This document shows positions 31,727-40,870 of a stretch of 64,000 bases of DNA, piece after piece. Each line of letters opens with the position of its first letter. The first letter of the stretch is position 1. Both the position numbers and the translations under genes were made by a program. Below the pieces are notes generated by a model that did not search any database, was not told the origin of the DNA, and saw nothing but the letters and a program-made list of their open reading frames with translations. The DNA comes from Phycisphaerae bacterium (lineage in GTDB: Bacteria; Planctomycetota; Phycisphaerae; UBA1845; Fen-1342), in the NCBI GenBank assembly GCA_028277645.1, contig JANQFV010000022.1:16997-80996 (forward strand), given 5' to 3'.

Positions 31727-31987
31727 ATGAAGACGCAGGAATTGGTACCCATCTACTTTCCCGAAGACCACCTCGAAGCAGATGCAATCCGACAGGCGCT
31801 GACCGACGAAGACATCCCCTGCCACATCGAACGAGAGAACCAGGCTGCGCTGGCCGGCAGTAGCTTCATGTCGAACACCGGTCGCTGGCGCATGCGTCTC
31901 TTGGTCAAAGCGAGCGACGCAAACCGCGCCCGCTATCTGATCGAGAACACGCAGTGGCCGACATTCGGCCTCCCTGGGGAGGACTGA
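31727..31987 (+). CDS. DUF2007-like small protein
   Basis: An 86-residue soluble protein resembling DUF2007 proteins: LVPIYFPEDHLEADAIRQAL, then DIPCHIERENQAALAG, and RWRMRLLVKASDANRARYLI, a ferredoxin-like beta-alpha-beta pattern in which the N-terminal segment tracks multi-copy site sampling of a partner. DUF2007 members are thought to be signal-transducing or PII-like, without a proven role. ATG 31727 is preceded by GAAAGG about 12 bases upstream. Stands alone between the thiolase operon and the neuABC cluster. Confidence 0.6.
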   Translation: MKTQELVPIYFPEDHLEADAIRQALTDEDIPCHIERENQAALAGSSFMSNTGRWRMRLLVKASDANRARYLIENTQWPTFGLPGED

Positions 31988-32021
31988 ATCGGCGTTCGAC
32001 ACCTGCCGAAGCACCAGTGTT

Positions 32022-33158
32022 CTAGTACGCGATCACCTTGCGCACCAGCGCCGATGTCAGCTTGAGTCCCGCCAGTATCTTTGCGATGCGCTCACCCGCC
32101 TGCCCGTCGCCGTACACACTCTGACCGCCCGGACGCGGTCGCTTCCGCAGCGCAATGCACAAGGCTCCCGAAATCTCGCTCGCGCTCTCGCCGCACGAAA
32201 TGACAGAGGATCCGCCGAGCTCACGGCCCGCCTGCCGGTCGCCAACGTTCACCGATGGAGTACCGGCCAACGGCGCTTCGATGATTCCGCTCGACGAGTT
32301 GCCTACGAGCACCTTCGCGCGCAGTAGCGCCTCAAGGTATACCGGCCGCGGCAACGAACGGGTCACGCTGACCTCACCCGCTGCCGACTTACGCACGTGC
32401 CCCTCGATCGCGCGCAGCACGCCCTGATGGCCGCGGTCGGTATTCGGATAGAGTATCGTCCGTTGCAAGCCTGCGCGTGCGACCGCTTCTAGTAGGCGCT
32501 TCATCACGCGAGCTTCGACGGCCGGCTCCCGACCGTGCGCGTGATAGACCACCAGCGCTTCCTGCGCTCGCTCCACGCGTGGCTTCTTCTTCAGCAGCGT
32601 GCGCAAATCGTCGAGCCCCGGCGCGCCGACTACGTATACGCGCGCCGTGTCTTCGCCCATGCGCACAATGCGACGCCCGGCCTGTTTCGTCGCCGCGAAG
32701 TGGACGTGCGCCAGCTTCGTGATCGCGTGCCGCATGGAATCGTCGAAATCCCCCGGGGCCACGTCACCGCCGTGAATGTGCGCCAACACGCGCCCCGTCG
32801 TCACGGCCGCCAGCGCCCCCGCCAGCGCTTCGATCCGATCGCCCAGCACAACCACGACATCCGTTCTGGCCTGCTCGAAGTACTTCGCAATTCCGCGAAT
32901 CCCCCGCGCCAACCCGTCCGCCTGATCCGTTGGCGAATCATCGCCACGCTGCATCGGCACACGCGCCGCAATCGGCCAACCGTCGGCGCGAATAGTGTCG
33001 ACCGTATGCCCGAACTGCCGTAGCAAGTGCATGCCGGTGACAACGAGCTGTAGCTCCATGCCGCGCCGCCGTGCGATCCCCGCGAGCAGCGACCGCAGCA
33101 CGCCGTACTCGGCGCGCGTACCCGTGACAATCGCTACTCTCCGGCGCCGCCGGCTCAT
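32022..33158 (-). CDS. neuC: UDP-N-acetylglucosamine 2-epimerase, hydrolysing (NeuC-like)
   Basis: A 378-residue GT-B-fold epimerase/hydrolase: VAIVTGTRAEYGVLRSLL, VVTGMHLLRQFGHTVD, VVVLGDRIEALAGALAA, and HIHGGDVAPGDFDDSMRHAI, all hallmarks of NeuC/NnaA. Later GNSSSGIIEAP binds the nucleotide. NeuC converts UDP-GlcNAc (or a UDP-bacillosamine-type sugar) to ManNAc (or its 6-deoxy analogue) plus UDP. ATG 33158 overlaps the neuB stop (ATGA). Third gene of a minus-strand neuA-neuB-neuC set making a CMP-nonulosonic acid. Confidence 0.88.
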   Translation of the reverse strand: MSRRRRRVAIVTGTRAEYGVLRSLLAGIARRRGMELQLVVTGMHLLRQFGHTVDTIRADGWPIAARVPMQRGDDSPTDQADGLARGIRGIAKYFEQARTDVVVVLGDRIEALAGALAAVTTGRVLAHIHGGDVAPGDFDDSMRHAITKLAHVHFAATKQAGRRIVRMGEDTARVYVVGAPGLDDLRTLLKKKPRVERAQEALVVYHAHGREPAVEARVMKRLLEAVARAGLQRTILYPNTDRGHQGVLRAIEGHVRKSAAGEVSVTRSLPRPVYLEALLRAKVLVGNSSSGIIEAPLAGTPSVNVGDRQAGRELGGSSVISCGESASEISGALCIALRKRPRPGGQSVYGDGQAGERIAKILAGLKLTSALVRKVIAY

Positions 33159-34216
33159 TCGAGCATGTCCCACGTCAGCGCGGTGTCGGCGGACACGTCG
33201 ACTTTTATCGCCTTACCGATCACGCGCTCCATTTCCGTCGGCGAGATCCCACCCGCCGGCCGCTTCACGTCGAGCATCCGCGGCGTCAACGCCGCCCCGG
33301 CCGAGACGTCGCAACTGACCACGACGCTCCTCCGCGCCGCCTGTCGCACGTTCTCTTCCAGATCCACATAACCAAGTACGCCACTACCCAGCGCACGTTC
33401 GGCCTCCCGCGCGGCGGCGATGTAGGCTCGTAGTCCATCGGGTTCCAGCGACAACGCATGATCCGGTCCTTCGGCACCACGATCCAGCGTAAAGTGCTTT
33501 TCCAGTACACACGCCCCCGCCGCCACCGCCCAACCGGCGATCGTCGTCTCCGTCGTGTGATCGCTGAAGCCGCACGGTACGCCGAACGTGTCACGCAGTG
33601 TCGCGATCGCGCGCAGATTCGCCGCCTCCACCGGCGTTGGATACGCGCTGACACAGTGCAGTAAGACGAGCCGGTCGACCATGTTCCACGCCCGTAACTG
33701 GTTAACCACCGCCTGCATTTCATCGCGCGTTGCTGCCCCGGTCGAAACGATCAACGGCACGCCCATCGCTACGGCGCGCTCCAGCAATGGCACGTTGTTC
33801 AGATCCGTCGAAGCTATCTTCAGCGCCCGCACGCCCAGCGAATCCAGCCGCGTGATGTCATCAATACTGAACGGCGTCGCCAGAAACTCGACGCCGCACG
33901 CCGCGCAGTGCGCGGTCACCCGCTCGAATTCCGCGTCCGAAAGCTCCAGCGCTTCCAGCATCGCCCGTTGCGATGTCGCACCAGCAGCGCGCTGGTACTC
34001 CGCAACAGGCGCTTGTTCGCTCACGAACCGGCTGGCCCGAAACACCTGAAACTTCACGACGTCCGCGCCGGCCTCCGCCGCCGCTTCGACCAGGTGCAGC
34101 GCCTGATCCACACTTCCGTTGTGATTGACCCCCGCCTCGGCGACGATCAGCGTCGGTGCTTCGTCACCTACGATCCGCTCACCGATCCGAACCGTTCGCA
34201 TTGTGCCGCCGTCCAT
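33155..34216 (-). CDS. neuB: N-acetylneuraminate (nonulosonate) synthase NeuB-like
   Basis: A two-domain synthase of about 353 residues: NeuB TIM barrel with IVAEAGVNHNGSVDQALHLV, DVVKFQVFRA, EFLATPFSID, LKIASTDLNN, GFSDHTTETTIAGWAV and EKHFTLDR, then a C-terminal SAF/antifreeze-like domain (PRMLDVKRPAGGISPTEME to IGKAIKVDVSADTALTWDM). It condenses phosphoenolpyruvate with ManNAc or a related hexosamine. ATG 34216 is used; ATG 34201 and TTG 34252 (overlapping neuA) are alternatives. Which nonulosonic acid is made (sialic or legionaminic type) cannot be decided from sequence. Confidence 0.9.
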   Translation of the reverse strand: MDGGTMRTVRIGERIVGDEAPTLIVAEAGVNHNGSVDQALHLVEAAAEAGADVVKFQVFRASRFVSEQAPVAEYQRAAGATSQRAMLEALELSDAEFERVTAHCAACGVEFLATPFSIDDITRLDSLGVRALKIASTDLNNVPLLERAVAMGVPLIVSTGAATRDEMQAVVNQLRAWNMVDRLVLLHCVSAYPTPVEAANLRAIATLRDTFGVPCGFSDHTTETTIAGWAVAAGACVLEKHFTLDRGAEGPDHALSLEPDGLRAYIAAAREAERALGSGVLGYVDLEENVRQAARRSVVVSCDVSAGAALTPRMLDVKRPAGGISPTEMERVIGKAIKVDVSADTALTWDMLE

Positions 34217-34235
34217 GGCCACGAGTGCATCCTGC

Positions 34236-34931
34236 TCAGGTTGATGATCCAACGGGCTCCGGGAAGCCTACACGTTCCATCAGCAACCGCGCCTGCTCAA
34301 GGTCTTCGCGCGTGTCAATGTCGACGCCGCGCGCCGCTGGCATGACATACGCAATCGTTTTCCGCGGCGGCGTGCCGTTCACATAATCGTCCCAACAGTG
34401 TACGTAGATTGCGCCGTTCAGACGACAGACCGGACCAACGCCAACATAACGCTCGAAGCTGCCGTCGCGACCGATGCGCCCCAGCCAGTTTTCCGGTGAC
34501 ACCGGTGACACCGACACGACCGCACACGGTGCGTTCTCCTCGAACAGACTCCACGCTGCCTGAATGTCCGCCGTCGTGCGCAGCGGCGACGTCGGTTGCA
34601 ACACCATGACGGCGTCGTAACGCTCGCCGCGCCGCGCCAGGAATTCGAGCACGTGGAGATTCGCGTCGCGCGTCGGCGTCCCGGGGCCTGCCAGCGCTGC
34701 CGGTCGTAGCGTCGGCGCACTCACGCCCGCCTCGGTCGCAACCGCCGCGATCTCCGGGCTGTCCGTGTTCACATACACGGCGTCGAGCACGTTGGCCCCG
34801 TGAGCCGCTTCACAGGTATGCGCGATCAGGGGTTTGCCCGCGAGGGGCACGAGGTTCTTGCCTACCACGCGCTCGGACCCCGCCCGGGCAGGTATCAATC
34901 CGACAACCGTCAATCCAGCTCTCCGGGTCAC
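34236..34931 (-). CDS. neuA: CMP-nonulosonic acid (acylneuraminate) cytidylyltransferase NeuA-like
   Basis: A 231-residue nucleotidyltransferase with the CTP-binding motif LIPARAGSERVVGKNLVPLA, YVNTDSPEIAAVA, MVLQPTSPLRT and a C-terminal metal-binding Asp pair in GVDIDTREDL. It activates the nonulosonic acid as CMP-sugar. GTG 34931 is the start. First gene of the neuA-neuB-neuC order. No glycosyltransferase, polymerase or flippase for the sugar is adjacent; the neighbouring gene upstream is a membrane TrkH-like protein, 38 bases away on the same strand. Confidence 0.9.
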   Translation of the reverse strand: MTRRAGLTVVGLIPARAGSERVVGKNLVPLAGKPLIAHTCEAAHGANVLDAVYVNTDSPEIAAVATEAGVSAPTLRPAALAGPGTPTRDANLHVLEFLARRGERYDAVMVLQPTSPLRTTADIQAAWSLFEENAPCAVVSVSPVSPENWLGRIGRDGSFERYVGVGPVCRLNGAIYVHCWDDYVNGTPPRKTIAYVMPAARGVDIDTREDLEQARLLMERVGFPEPVGSST

Positions 34932-34969
34932 ACCACTCGGGCAGATCGACGCCTCCGGTAGTCACTGCG

Positions 34970-36259
34970 TCATTGCCCAGGTGTGTTCTTCTGCGGAGCG
35001 TGCCCGATGATGAACAACGGCAGCACGCGGCCAATCCACATCGCAGCCATCAGCCAGGCCATGCCGTACTGATAACCATCGACGGATCGGCCCATACCAC
35101 TGGAGAGGTTGAGGCCCGTGATGGAACCGCTCACGCCAGCCGTGACGGCCGCCCCGCTCACCGCACCAGATGCATCCAGTAGGGCCGCGCCAAACGTCGG
35201 CGGAATCTCGTACGACGAATGCAACCACGTGGAGAGCAGCAGCAGACCTATCGCAACTACGCACGTGAGCAGGAGTTGCGCGATTATTACCCGGGCGGAG
35301 ACGATCGCCGCCCGCGGCCCCTGACCGGCCCGAATCCACCCCAATGCCACTAGCACGAGGACGAACCCGACACCCCCAGTCGCGGAACCGCCAACGCCGC
35401 CAATCAACTCGACAAACCCGAGAACAGCCAACGTCCCGTCTGATCTGTCCTCTGGGCCGGGGGCCTGTGTGGGCACGCCGGACGTCCCGGCGGCGACGGT
35501 CATCCACAGTGTGTCGGCGCCGCGCCGCCCCATATCGACGCTTGTGTTTGGCGCCTGATGTCCGCGCCCGCGTCCATTCTCACGCCGCGTCTCCAGGCCG
35601 ACGATCGCCGCCGCCGCCACGATCAGCACCAGCACGTATCCACCGACGATGTAACCCACTCGACGCCCGACGATCAGCCGCCGCCATTGCGCCGAGAACA
35701 TCGCCAGCCAGACGCCCCAACCCAACGCGCCGAGGAACCCAGTCACCGCAATCAACCAGCCGACGCGCGGTCCACGCCACCAGCCCAGCGACGCCCCCGT
35801 ACTGAGACCATTCCACACCGCGGTCGCAATCCCGCCGTGCTCCGCATCGTAGCGCCCGGCAAGCGCGACAATCCCCGCCGCCAACGCAAGCACCAGCCCG
35901 AACAACCCCAGTACAACTCGGCGTGACGGCAACATGAACCGTGGCAATACGAAGAAGCTGATGACCGCCTGGTGAAACGCGATCACGTACAGCACCGCGC
36001 CGATCAGCCCCAGCACCAGGAGAATCCAGCGCCCCACGTCGGTGTATTGCTGCTCCAGATCGAACGACAGCAGTCCGACGCCACACACCGCGCTGGTCGC
36101 ATCAAACGCCGCCTGCCAGTACGGCCGCAGTCCGTACGATCCACGCTCGCGCTCAGTCAGATTGAGTGCGCCGGTCGTGGTGAGCAGCACCGACCCGATA
36201 ACGGACAGCACCACCAGCGCGAGCAGCAGCCAGTATTCCGGTCGACGGAGTCGTTTCAT
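34970..36259 (-). CDS. Divergent TrkH/KtrB-like membrane protein
   Basis: A 429-residue protein with about ten hydrophobic helices. It follows the TrkH repeat layout: AAFDATSAVCGVGLLSFDL compares with AFFTATSAVCVTGLITVDT of the canonical TrkH-like protein in this window; loop 3 (MTVAAGTSGVPTQAPG, then GGVGGSATGGV) and loop 4 (GAVSGAAVTAGVSGSITG) also match in order, and the end reads WIGRVLPLFIIG. Each pore loop keeps a Gly but the flanks differ, so ion selectivity is uncertain. It is 12 bases downstream of mutS, suggesting co-transcription with it. Confidence 0.65.
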   Translation of the reverse strand: MKRLRRPEYWLLLALVVLSVIGSVLLTTTGALNLTERERGSYGLRPYWQAAFDATSAVCGVGLLSFDLEQQYTDVGRWILLVLGLIGAVLYVIAFHQAVISFFVLPRFMLPSRRVVLGLFGLVLALAAGIVALAGRYDAEHGGIATAVWNGLSTGASLGWWRGPRVGWLIAVTGFLGALGWGVWLAMFSAQWRRLIVGRRVGYIVGGYVLVLIVAAAAIVGLETRRENGRGRGHQAPNTSVDMGRRGADTLWMTVAAGTSGVPTQAPGPEDRSDGTLAVLGFVELIGGVGGSATGGVGFVLVLVALGWIRAGQGPRAAIVSARVIIAQLLLTCVVAIGLLLLSTWLHSSYEIPPTFGAALLDASGAVSGAAVTAGVSGSITGLNLSSGMGRSVDGYQYGMAWLMAAMWIGRVLPLFIIGHAPQKNTPGQ

Positions 36260-36271
36260 GGCGAAGCCTCT

Positions 36272-38923
36272 CTAGGGTCTATCGGTTCCGCCGAGCAATC
36301 CGCGCCACTGCCTTATCCGCTCCAGCGCCGCCTCCGCATTACAGGACTCAAGATCGAGCTCGCGCATCTGCCGGACGACGATCTCCTCCGGCTCCTCAAA
36401 TAGCCGAAGTTGCCGCAGTCGGCGACGCTGAACCGCCGCCAATACCGGGCGGTGCGACTCCCGCGAAAACGTCTTCTCCAGCTCGTTCAAGACCGCGTTC
36501 GCCCGCTCCAACACTTCCCGCGGAATCCCGGCCAGCTTGCCGACATGCAGTCCGTAGCTCCGTCCCGCTGCTCCCGACACGATGCAGTGCAGGAACACGA
36601 CCTGGTCCTCGTACTCGCGGACCGCGACATTCAGGTTGAACACCGGTTCGAGTAGCTCGCCCAGCTCGGTGAGCTCGTGGTAGTGCGTCGCGAAGAGCGT
36701 CCGGCACCCGACCCGCGTCGCGAGATGCTCGGTGATCGCCCAGGCCAGCGCGACGCCGTCGAACGTGCTTGTTCCGCGGCCGACTTCATCGAGAATCACC
36801 AGGCTGTCACGCGTCGCGTTGTGCAGGATGTTGGCGGTCTCGAGCATCTCGACCATGAACGTCGACTGCCCGCGGGCCAGCTCGTCGCTCGCGCCGACGC
36901 GCGTGAAGATTCGATCACAGACACCCAGCCGCATCTTCGCCGCCGGCACCCAGCAGCCGCACTGCGCGAGCAGCGTCAGCAGCGCGACCTGCCGGATGTA
37001 CGTGCTCTTGCCGGCCATGTTGGGACCGGTGATCAGCGCGAGCGATTCGCCGCCAGCCACCAGTTGCGCATCGTTCGCAACAAAGCTCTGATCAAGCGTC
37101 TGATCAAGCACGGGATGCCGCCCGCCCTCGATCAGCAGCTCGGCCTGTTCGACAAACTCCGATCGGCAGTAACGTCGCGTGACCGCTAACTCGGCCCAGC
37201 CGGCGAGCACGTCGAGCCGCGCGAGCGCCGCCGCCGCCCGCTGGATCGCGGGTATCCACCGCAGCAAGCCGTCGCGCAGCGCCACAAATAGCTCGTATTC
37301 CAGGTCGTTCGCACGCGACTCCGCCGACAGCGCCTCCGACTCGTATTGCTTCAACTCATCTGTGATGAACCGCTCGGCGTTCTTCATCGTCTGTTTGCGG
37401 ACGTAGTCGGCCGGGGCGCGATCGCGATGCGCGTTGGTGATCTCGATGTAGAAGCCAAAGACCCTGTTGAACGCCACCTTCAGCGACGGAATCCCCGTTC
37501 GCTCCGCCTCGCGGGCTTGGTACTCGGCCAGCCACTGCTGACCGTCGCGGTTGATCGAGTGCAGTCGATCGAGCTCGGCGTTGTGACCACCGGCAAAGAT
37601 GCCGCCCTCGCGCACTGTTGCCGGCGGTTCGGGCACTAGGGCTCGTGTGATCTCCGCCGCCACGTCGTCCAGCCCATCGAGTGCTTCGGCCAGCACAGTA
37701 CATTCTTCCGAGCGCAACGCACGCAGCGCCGCCTGGATGTCACGCAGCAAACCGAGCCCATCCCCCAACGCCCGCAGATCCCGTGGGGTCGTGCGTTGCA
37801 CACCCAGACGCCCGATGATTCGTTCCAAGTCCCCCATCGAACGCAAACGCTCGCGCAAATCGGTCCGCGGCGCTGCCGCCTCCAACAACGCCGCGATCGT
37901 ATTCTGTCGCCGACGAATCTCCGGCACGTCACGCAGCGGATGGCACAGCCAATCACGTAACCGCCGGGCGCCCATCGCGCTGCATGTGTAGTCCACCGCC
38001 GACAGCAGCGAGCCGTCGCGCGAACCCGAACGCAGCGTTCGCTCGATCTCCAGCGAACGCAGGGTCGTCCCGTCCAGCATCATATACGCGTCGGCCGCCA
38101 GGCGGCGCGGCGGACGCAGATGCCGGGCGGCGGCCTGTTGCGTCTCGCGCACGTACGCCAGCAGCGCACCCGCGGCCTGTAACGACAGATCGAGCTGGTC
38201 GAAGCCGAAACCCTCGAGCCCTGCCGTCTCGTAATGCTCGCGGAGCACGTGCTCGGCCCGCGCGGGCGTATAGTCCGCCGCCGGGCGGTACGTCACCGTC
38301 GCCGCCAGCGCATCGCGCAACCGCGGCTCGAGCGGGCTCCGACCAGCAGGACCGTCATCCGCCAGCAATACCTCTGCCGGCGTCATTCGTTCCAGCTCAT
38401 CGAACACGTCGCTCGACGTGCAAGTCCGCACGACGAACTCGCCCGTCGAAAGCTCCAGCGCCGCCAGCCCCACCTCGTCCTTCCGCGCGCAGATCGCTGC
38501 CAGAATGTTACTTCGCCGTTGATCGAGCAAGCTGTCGTCGGTCAACGTGCCCGGCGTGACGATGCGAACGACGGCACGGTCCACCACCCCTTTCGCGTCT
38601 TTGGCATCCTCGATCTGCTCGCTGATCGCAACCTTGTAGCCCGCCGCGACCAGCTTAGAGAGATAGCCGTCGAGCGCGTGATGCGGGATTCCTGCGAGCG
38701 GCGTGCGTCCGCCGTCGCGGCTCGTCAGCGTGATGCCGAGCACGCGCGCGCCCAGCTCGGCATCGTCGTAAAATAGCTCATAGAAATCCCCCATCCGAAA
38801 CAGCAGGATCGCGTCCGACACCTGCTGCTTCTGATCCCAGTACTGCCGCATCGCGGGCGTAAGCTTCACGTCCTTCGGCGGACGCACGGACGGGCCGGCG
38901 GTCTGCACGGTCTTCTCTGCCAC
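36272..38923 (-). CDS. mutS: DNA mismatch repair protein MutS
   Basis: A full-length 883-residue MutS1. Mismatch-contact motif DAILLFRMGDFYELF (Phe-Tyr-Glu, about 38-52), connector and lever domains, clamp region, and the ATPase: Walker A GPNMAGKSTYIRQ (about 629-641), Walker B LVILDEVGRGTSTFDG (about 703-718) and FATHYHELTEL. The C-terminal helices carry NAVLNELEKTFSRE. It detects mismatches and recruits MutL, which is not in the window. Divergent from galE with 154 bases between them. Confidence 0.96.
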   Translation of the reverse strand: MAEKTVQTAGPSVRPPKDVKLTPAMRQYWDQKQQVSDAILLFRMGDFYELFYDDAELGARVLGITLTSRDGGRTPLAGIPHHALDGYLSKLVAAGYKVAISEQIEDAKDAKGVVDRAVVRIVTPGTLTDDSLLDQRRSNILAAICARKDEVGLAALELSTGEFVVRTCTSSDVFDELERMTPAEVLLADDGPAGRSPLEPRLRDALAATVTYRPAADYTPARAEHVLREHYETAGLEGFGFDQLDLSLQAAGALLAYVRETQQAAARHLRPPRRLAADAYMMLDGTTLRSLEIERTLRSGSRDGSLLSAVDYTCSAMGARRLRDWLCHPLRDVPEIRRRQNTIAALLEAAAPRTDLRERLRSMGDLERIIGRLGVQRTTPRDLRALGDGLGLLRDIQAALRALRSEECTVLAEALDGLDDVAAEITRALVPEPPATVREGGIFAGGHNAELDRLHSINRDGQQWLAEYQAREAERTGIPSLKVAFNRVFGFYIEITNAHRDRAPADYVRKQTMKNAERFITDELKQYESEALSAESRANDLEYELFVALRDGLLRWIPAIQRAAAALARLDVLAGWAELAVTRRYCRSEFVEQAELLIEGGRHPVLDQTLDQSFVANDAQLVAGGESLALITGPNMAGKSTYIRQVALLTLLAQCGCWVPAAKMRLGVCDRIFTRVGASDELARGQSTFMVEMLETANILHNATRDSLVILDEVGRGTSTFDGVALAWAITEHLATRVGCRTLFATHYHELTELGELLEPVFNLNVAVREYEDQVVFLHCIVSGAAGRSYGLHVGKLAGIPREVLERANAVLNELEKTFSRESHRPVLAAVQRRRLRQLRLFEEPEEIVVRQMRELDLESCNAEAALERIRQWRGLLGGTDRP

Positions 38924-38990
38924 AATCAGAATCTAGCCGACGCAGCCCGCTCGCGGAACCCCGCTCCGGCCCACGAAACCCTTTCTAGGA

Positions 38991-39021
38991 TTGGCGGAAG
39001 CGTATGACACCGCCGTATACT
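38991..39021 (+). promoter_or_regulatory. Possible promoter of galE
   Basis: TTGGCG at 38991-38996 and TATACT at 39016-39021, spaced by 19 bases, 57 bases before the galE start. The hexamers are good but the spacing is wider than the preferred 16-18. Confidence 0.4.
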
Positions 39022-39077
39022 TGCATCCGCAGAGCAATCTCTGAATACAGAACGCACTACCCGTTTGGGAGCACACG

Positions 39078-40067
39078 ATGCGCATTTTCGTCGTTGGCGG
39101 AGCTGGTTACGTAGGAAGCCACTGCGTGCGTCGGCTCATCGCTGCGGGCCACGAAGTCACGGTCCTGGACAACCTGAGTTCCGGGCATCAAGCCGCCGTC
39201 GACCCGAAGGCCACATTCGTCCAGGGCGATCTCGGCGACCGCGCGATGCTCGACGGTCTCTTCGACGCGGGGCGCTACGATGCAGTCATGCACTTCGCCG
39301 CGTTTCTCAACGTGGGTGAGTCGGTCCACGAACCGCTGAAGTACTACCACAACAACGTCGCCAACACGCTCAAGCTGCTCGAGTGCATGCGCGCCCACGA
39401 CGTGCAGCGCTTCGTGTTTTCGAGCACATGTGCGATCTATGGCGAGCCGGAGCGGCTGCCCATCGTCGAGGATCTTCCCAAGGCCCCCATCAATCCGTAC
39501 GGCCACAGCAAGCTCGCTGTCGAGTGGATGCTGAGCGATTCAGCCCGCGCCTGGGGCCTCGGCGCCGTCGCACTGCGGTACTTCAACGCCTCCGGCGCCG
39601 CCGCTGACGGCACCATCGGCGAGGACCACGATCCGGAAGTTCACCTGATTCCCATCGTGCTCCAGGTCACCCTGGGTCAGCGGGAGAACATCCGCATCTT
39701 CGGTACCGATTACCCCACGCCCGACGGGACGTGCATCCGCGACTACATCCACGTAGAGGATCTCGCTGAGGCCCACCTGCTCGCGATCGAAGGCTGCCGG
39801 CCGGGTGAGTTCGAAGCTTTCAATGTCGGAACCGGCAACGGAAACAGCGTCCGCGAGATTCTCGAAGCCGCCCGATCGGTAACCGGGCACGCGATTCCAG
39901 CCATCGAGGATGCCCGCCGCGAGGGTGACCCTCCCGAGCTGTACGCGAACCCGGACAAGCTCCGTGAGCGGTTTAGTTGGCAGCCTCGTTATCTGGACGT
40001 TCGCGACACGATCGAGACCGCGTGGAACTGGCATCGCACCCACCCCAACGGCTTCGCGGATAAATAA
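39078..40067 (+). CDS. galE: UDP-glucose 4-epimerase
   Basis: A 329-residue extended short-chain dehydrogenase. NAD-binding GGAGYVGSHCV at the N-terminus, VLDNLSSGH for adenosine ribose, HFAAFLNVGESV, catalytic Ser/Thr in SSTCAIYG, catalytic YGHSK, and ALRYFNASGA. It interconverts UDP-glucose and UDP-galactose (possibly the N-acetyl forms) via a 4-keto intermediate. Typical GalE length. Provides activated sugars for envelope glycans, consistent with neuABC and the UDP-sugar dehydrogenase elsewhere here. Alone in its unit, preceded by a possible promoter. Confidence 0.93.
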   Translation: MRIFVVGGAGYVGSHCVRRLIAAGHEVTVLDNLSSGHQAAVDPKATFVQGDLGDRAMLDGLFDAGRYDAVMHFAAFLNVGESVHEPLKYYHNNVANTLKLLECMRAHDVQRFVFSSTCAIYGEPERLPIVEDLPKAPINPYGHSKLAVEWMLSDSARAWGLGAVALRYFNASGAAADGTIGEDHDPEVHLIPIVLQVTLGQRENIRIFGTDYPTPDGTCIRDYIHVEDLAEAHLLAIEGCRPGEFEAFNVGTGNGNSVREILEAARSVTGHAIPAIEDARREGDPPELYANPDKLRERFSWQPRYLDVRDTIETAWNWHRTHPNGFADK

Positions 40068-40383
40068 CTGGAAAGTCAGTCGATCGCCGATATACTGGTA
40101 GATGGATGGTCAGGTGTGGTGATTGTCTTTTTCATCCACACTTCTATCGAGTGAATCATATTCATCGCTTCGATACTCACTGCCGACCTGACGCCGACAA
40201 CCCCGTTTTCTAGCTGAATACAGTTGCATTGCGCAGCCTCGGTTGGAGTGTGCAGGCTCCTTTTTGCCGCATACCCCCACGCGCGTGAGCAGCACTTCCC
40301 CGCCGCGGCCCCTGTAGCCGCGTGGGTTTCCGTACGTCACGGGATTCGTTTACCCGTTTGGACACGACAAGGCAGGTGTCACC
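40068..40383. other. Intergenic region, no gene seen
   Basis: 316 bases between galE and the following small gene. The composition is less GC-rich in the first half. A long minus-strand frame (to 41262) crosses it but lies opposite two better-supported genes and was rejected. No structured RNA recognised. Confidence 0.4.
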
Positions 40384-40725
40384 ATGACTTGGCCCCTTCG
40401 CAGACCAGCACGACATCGACAGAATCAGGACCGCGAACAGGATCCTCCGATCACGCCGGAGGAGCTGACCTCGAATCTGTCCGTCCTGGAAAACGATCTC
40501 AATACGCAGATGAAGTGTCAGGCCGGAAAGAACCAAGTGTACATCCGGTCGCTGATCGTCGGAAACTCGACGACCAGGCCACGTATCACCCTGAAATGTC
40601 CGTTGCGACGTGACATCGGCCAGACCCCCGAAGTGTTCTTCGAGCACATTCGCGATATTTGCTGTTGCGACCCGAGCCAATGCGAGGCGTACCGCGCATT
40701 CCAAAAGCGCCACGTCCCCACCTGA
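40384..40725 (+). CDS. Small Cys-containing protein of unknown function
   Basis: A 113-residue, probably cytoplasmic protein. A basic N-terminus (MTWPLRRPARHRQNQD) leads to TPEELTSNLSVLENDLNTQM, then KNQVYIRSLIVG and a Cys-rich end: LKCPLRRDIGQTPEVFFEHI followed by RDICCCDPSQCEAYRAF. The Cys pattern is reminiscent of small metal-binding planctomycete proteins but no family was recognised. The start has no strong ribosome binding site. Confidence 0.5.
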   Translation: MTWPLRRPARHRQNQDREQDPPITPEELTSNLSVLENDLNTQMKCQAGKNQVYIRSLIVGNSTTRPRITLKCPLRRDIGQTPEVFFEHIRDICCCDPSQCEAYRAFQKRHVPT

Positions 40726-40870
40726 TCTGAATGGGGAATCAGGTGTAGCCTCGGGTCGCACAGCGACAGGCCACGATGCCCCGTAAGAAGGGCCGGACTC
40801 GGCATTCACCGCCGGGCCCGGCCTTTCGCTAATTCCGAACCGTCGAGCCCCATCGTTCCCGCGATACGGG

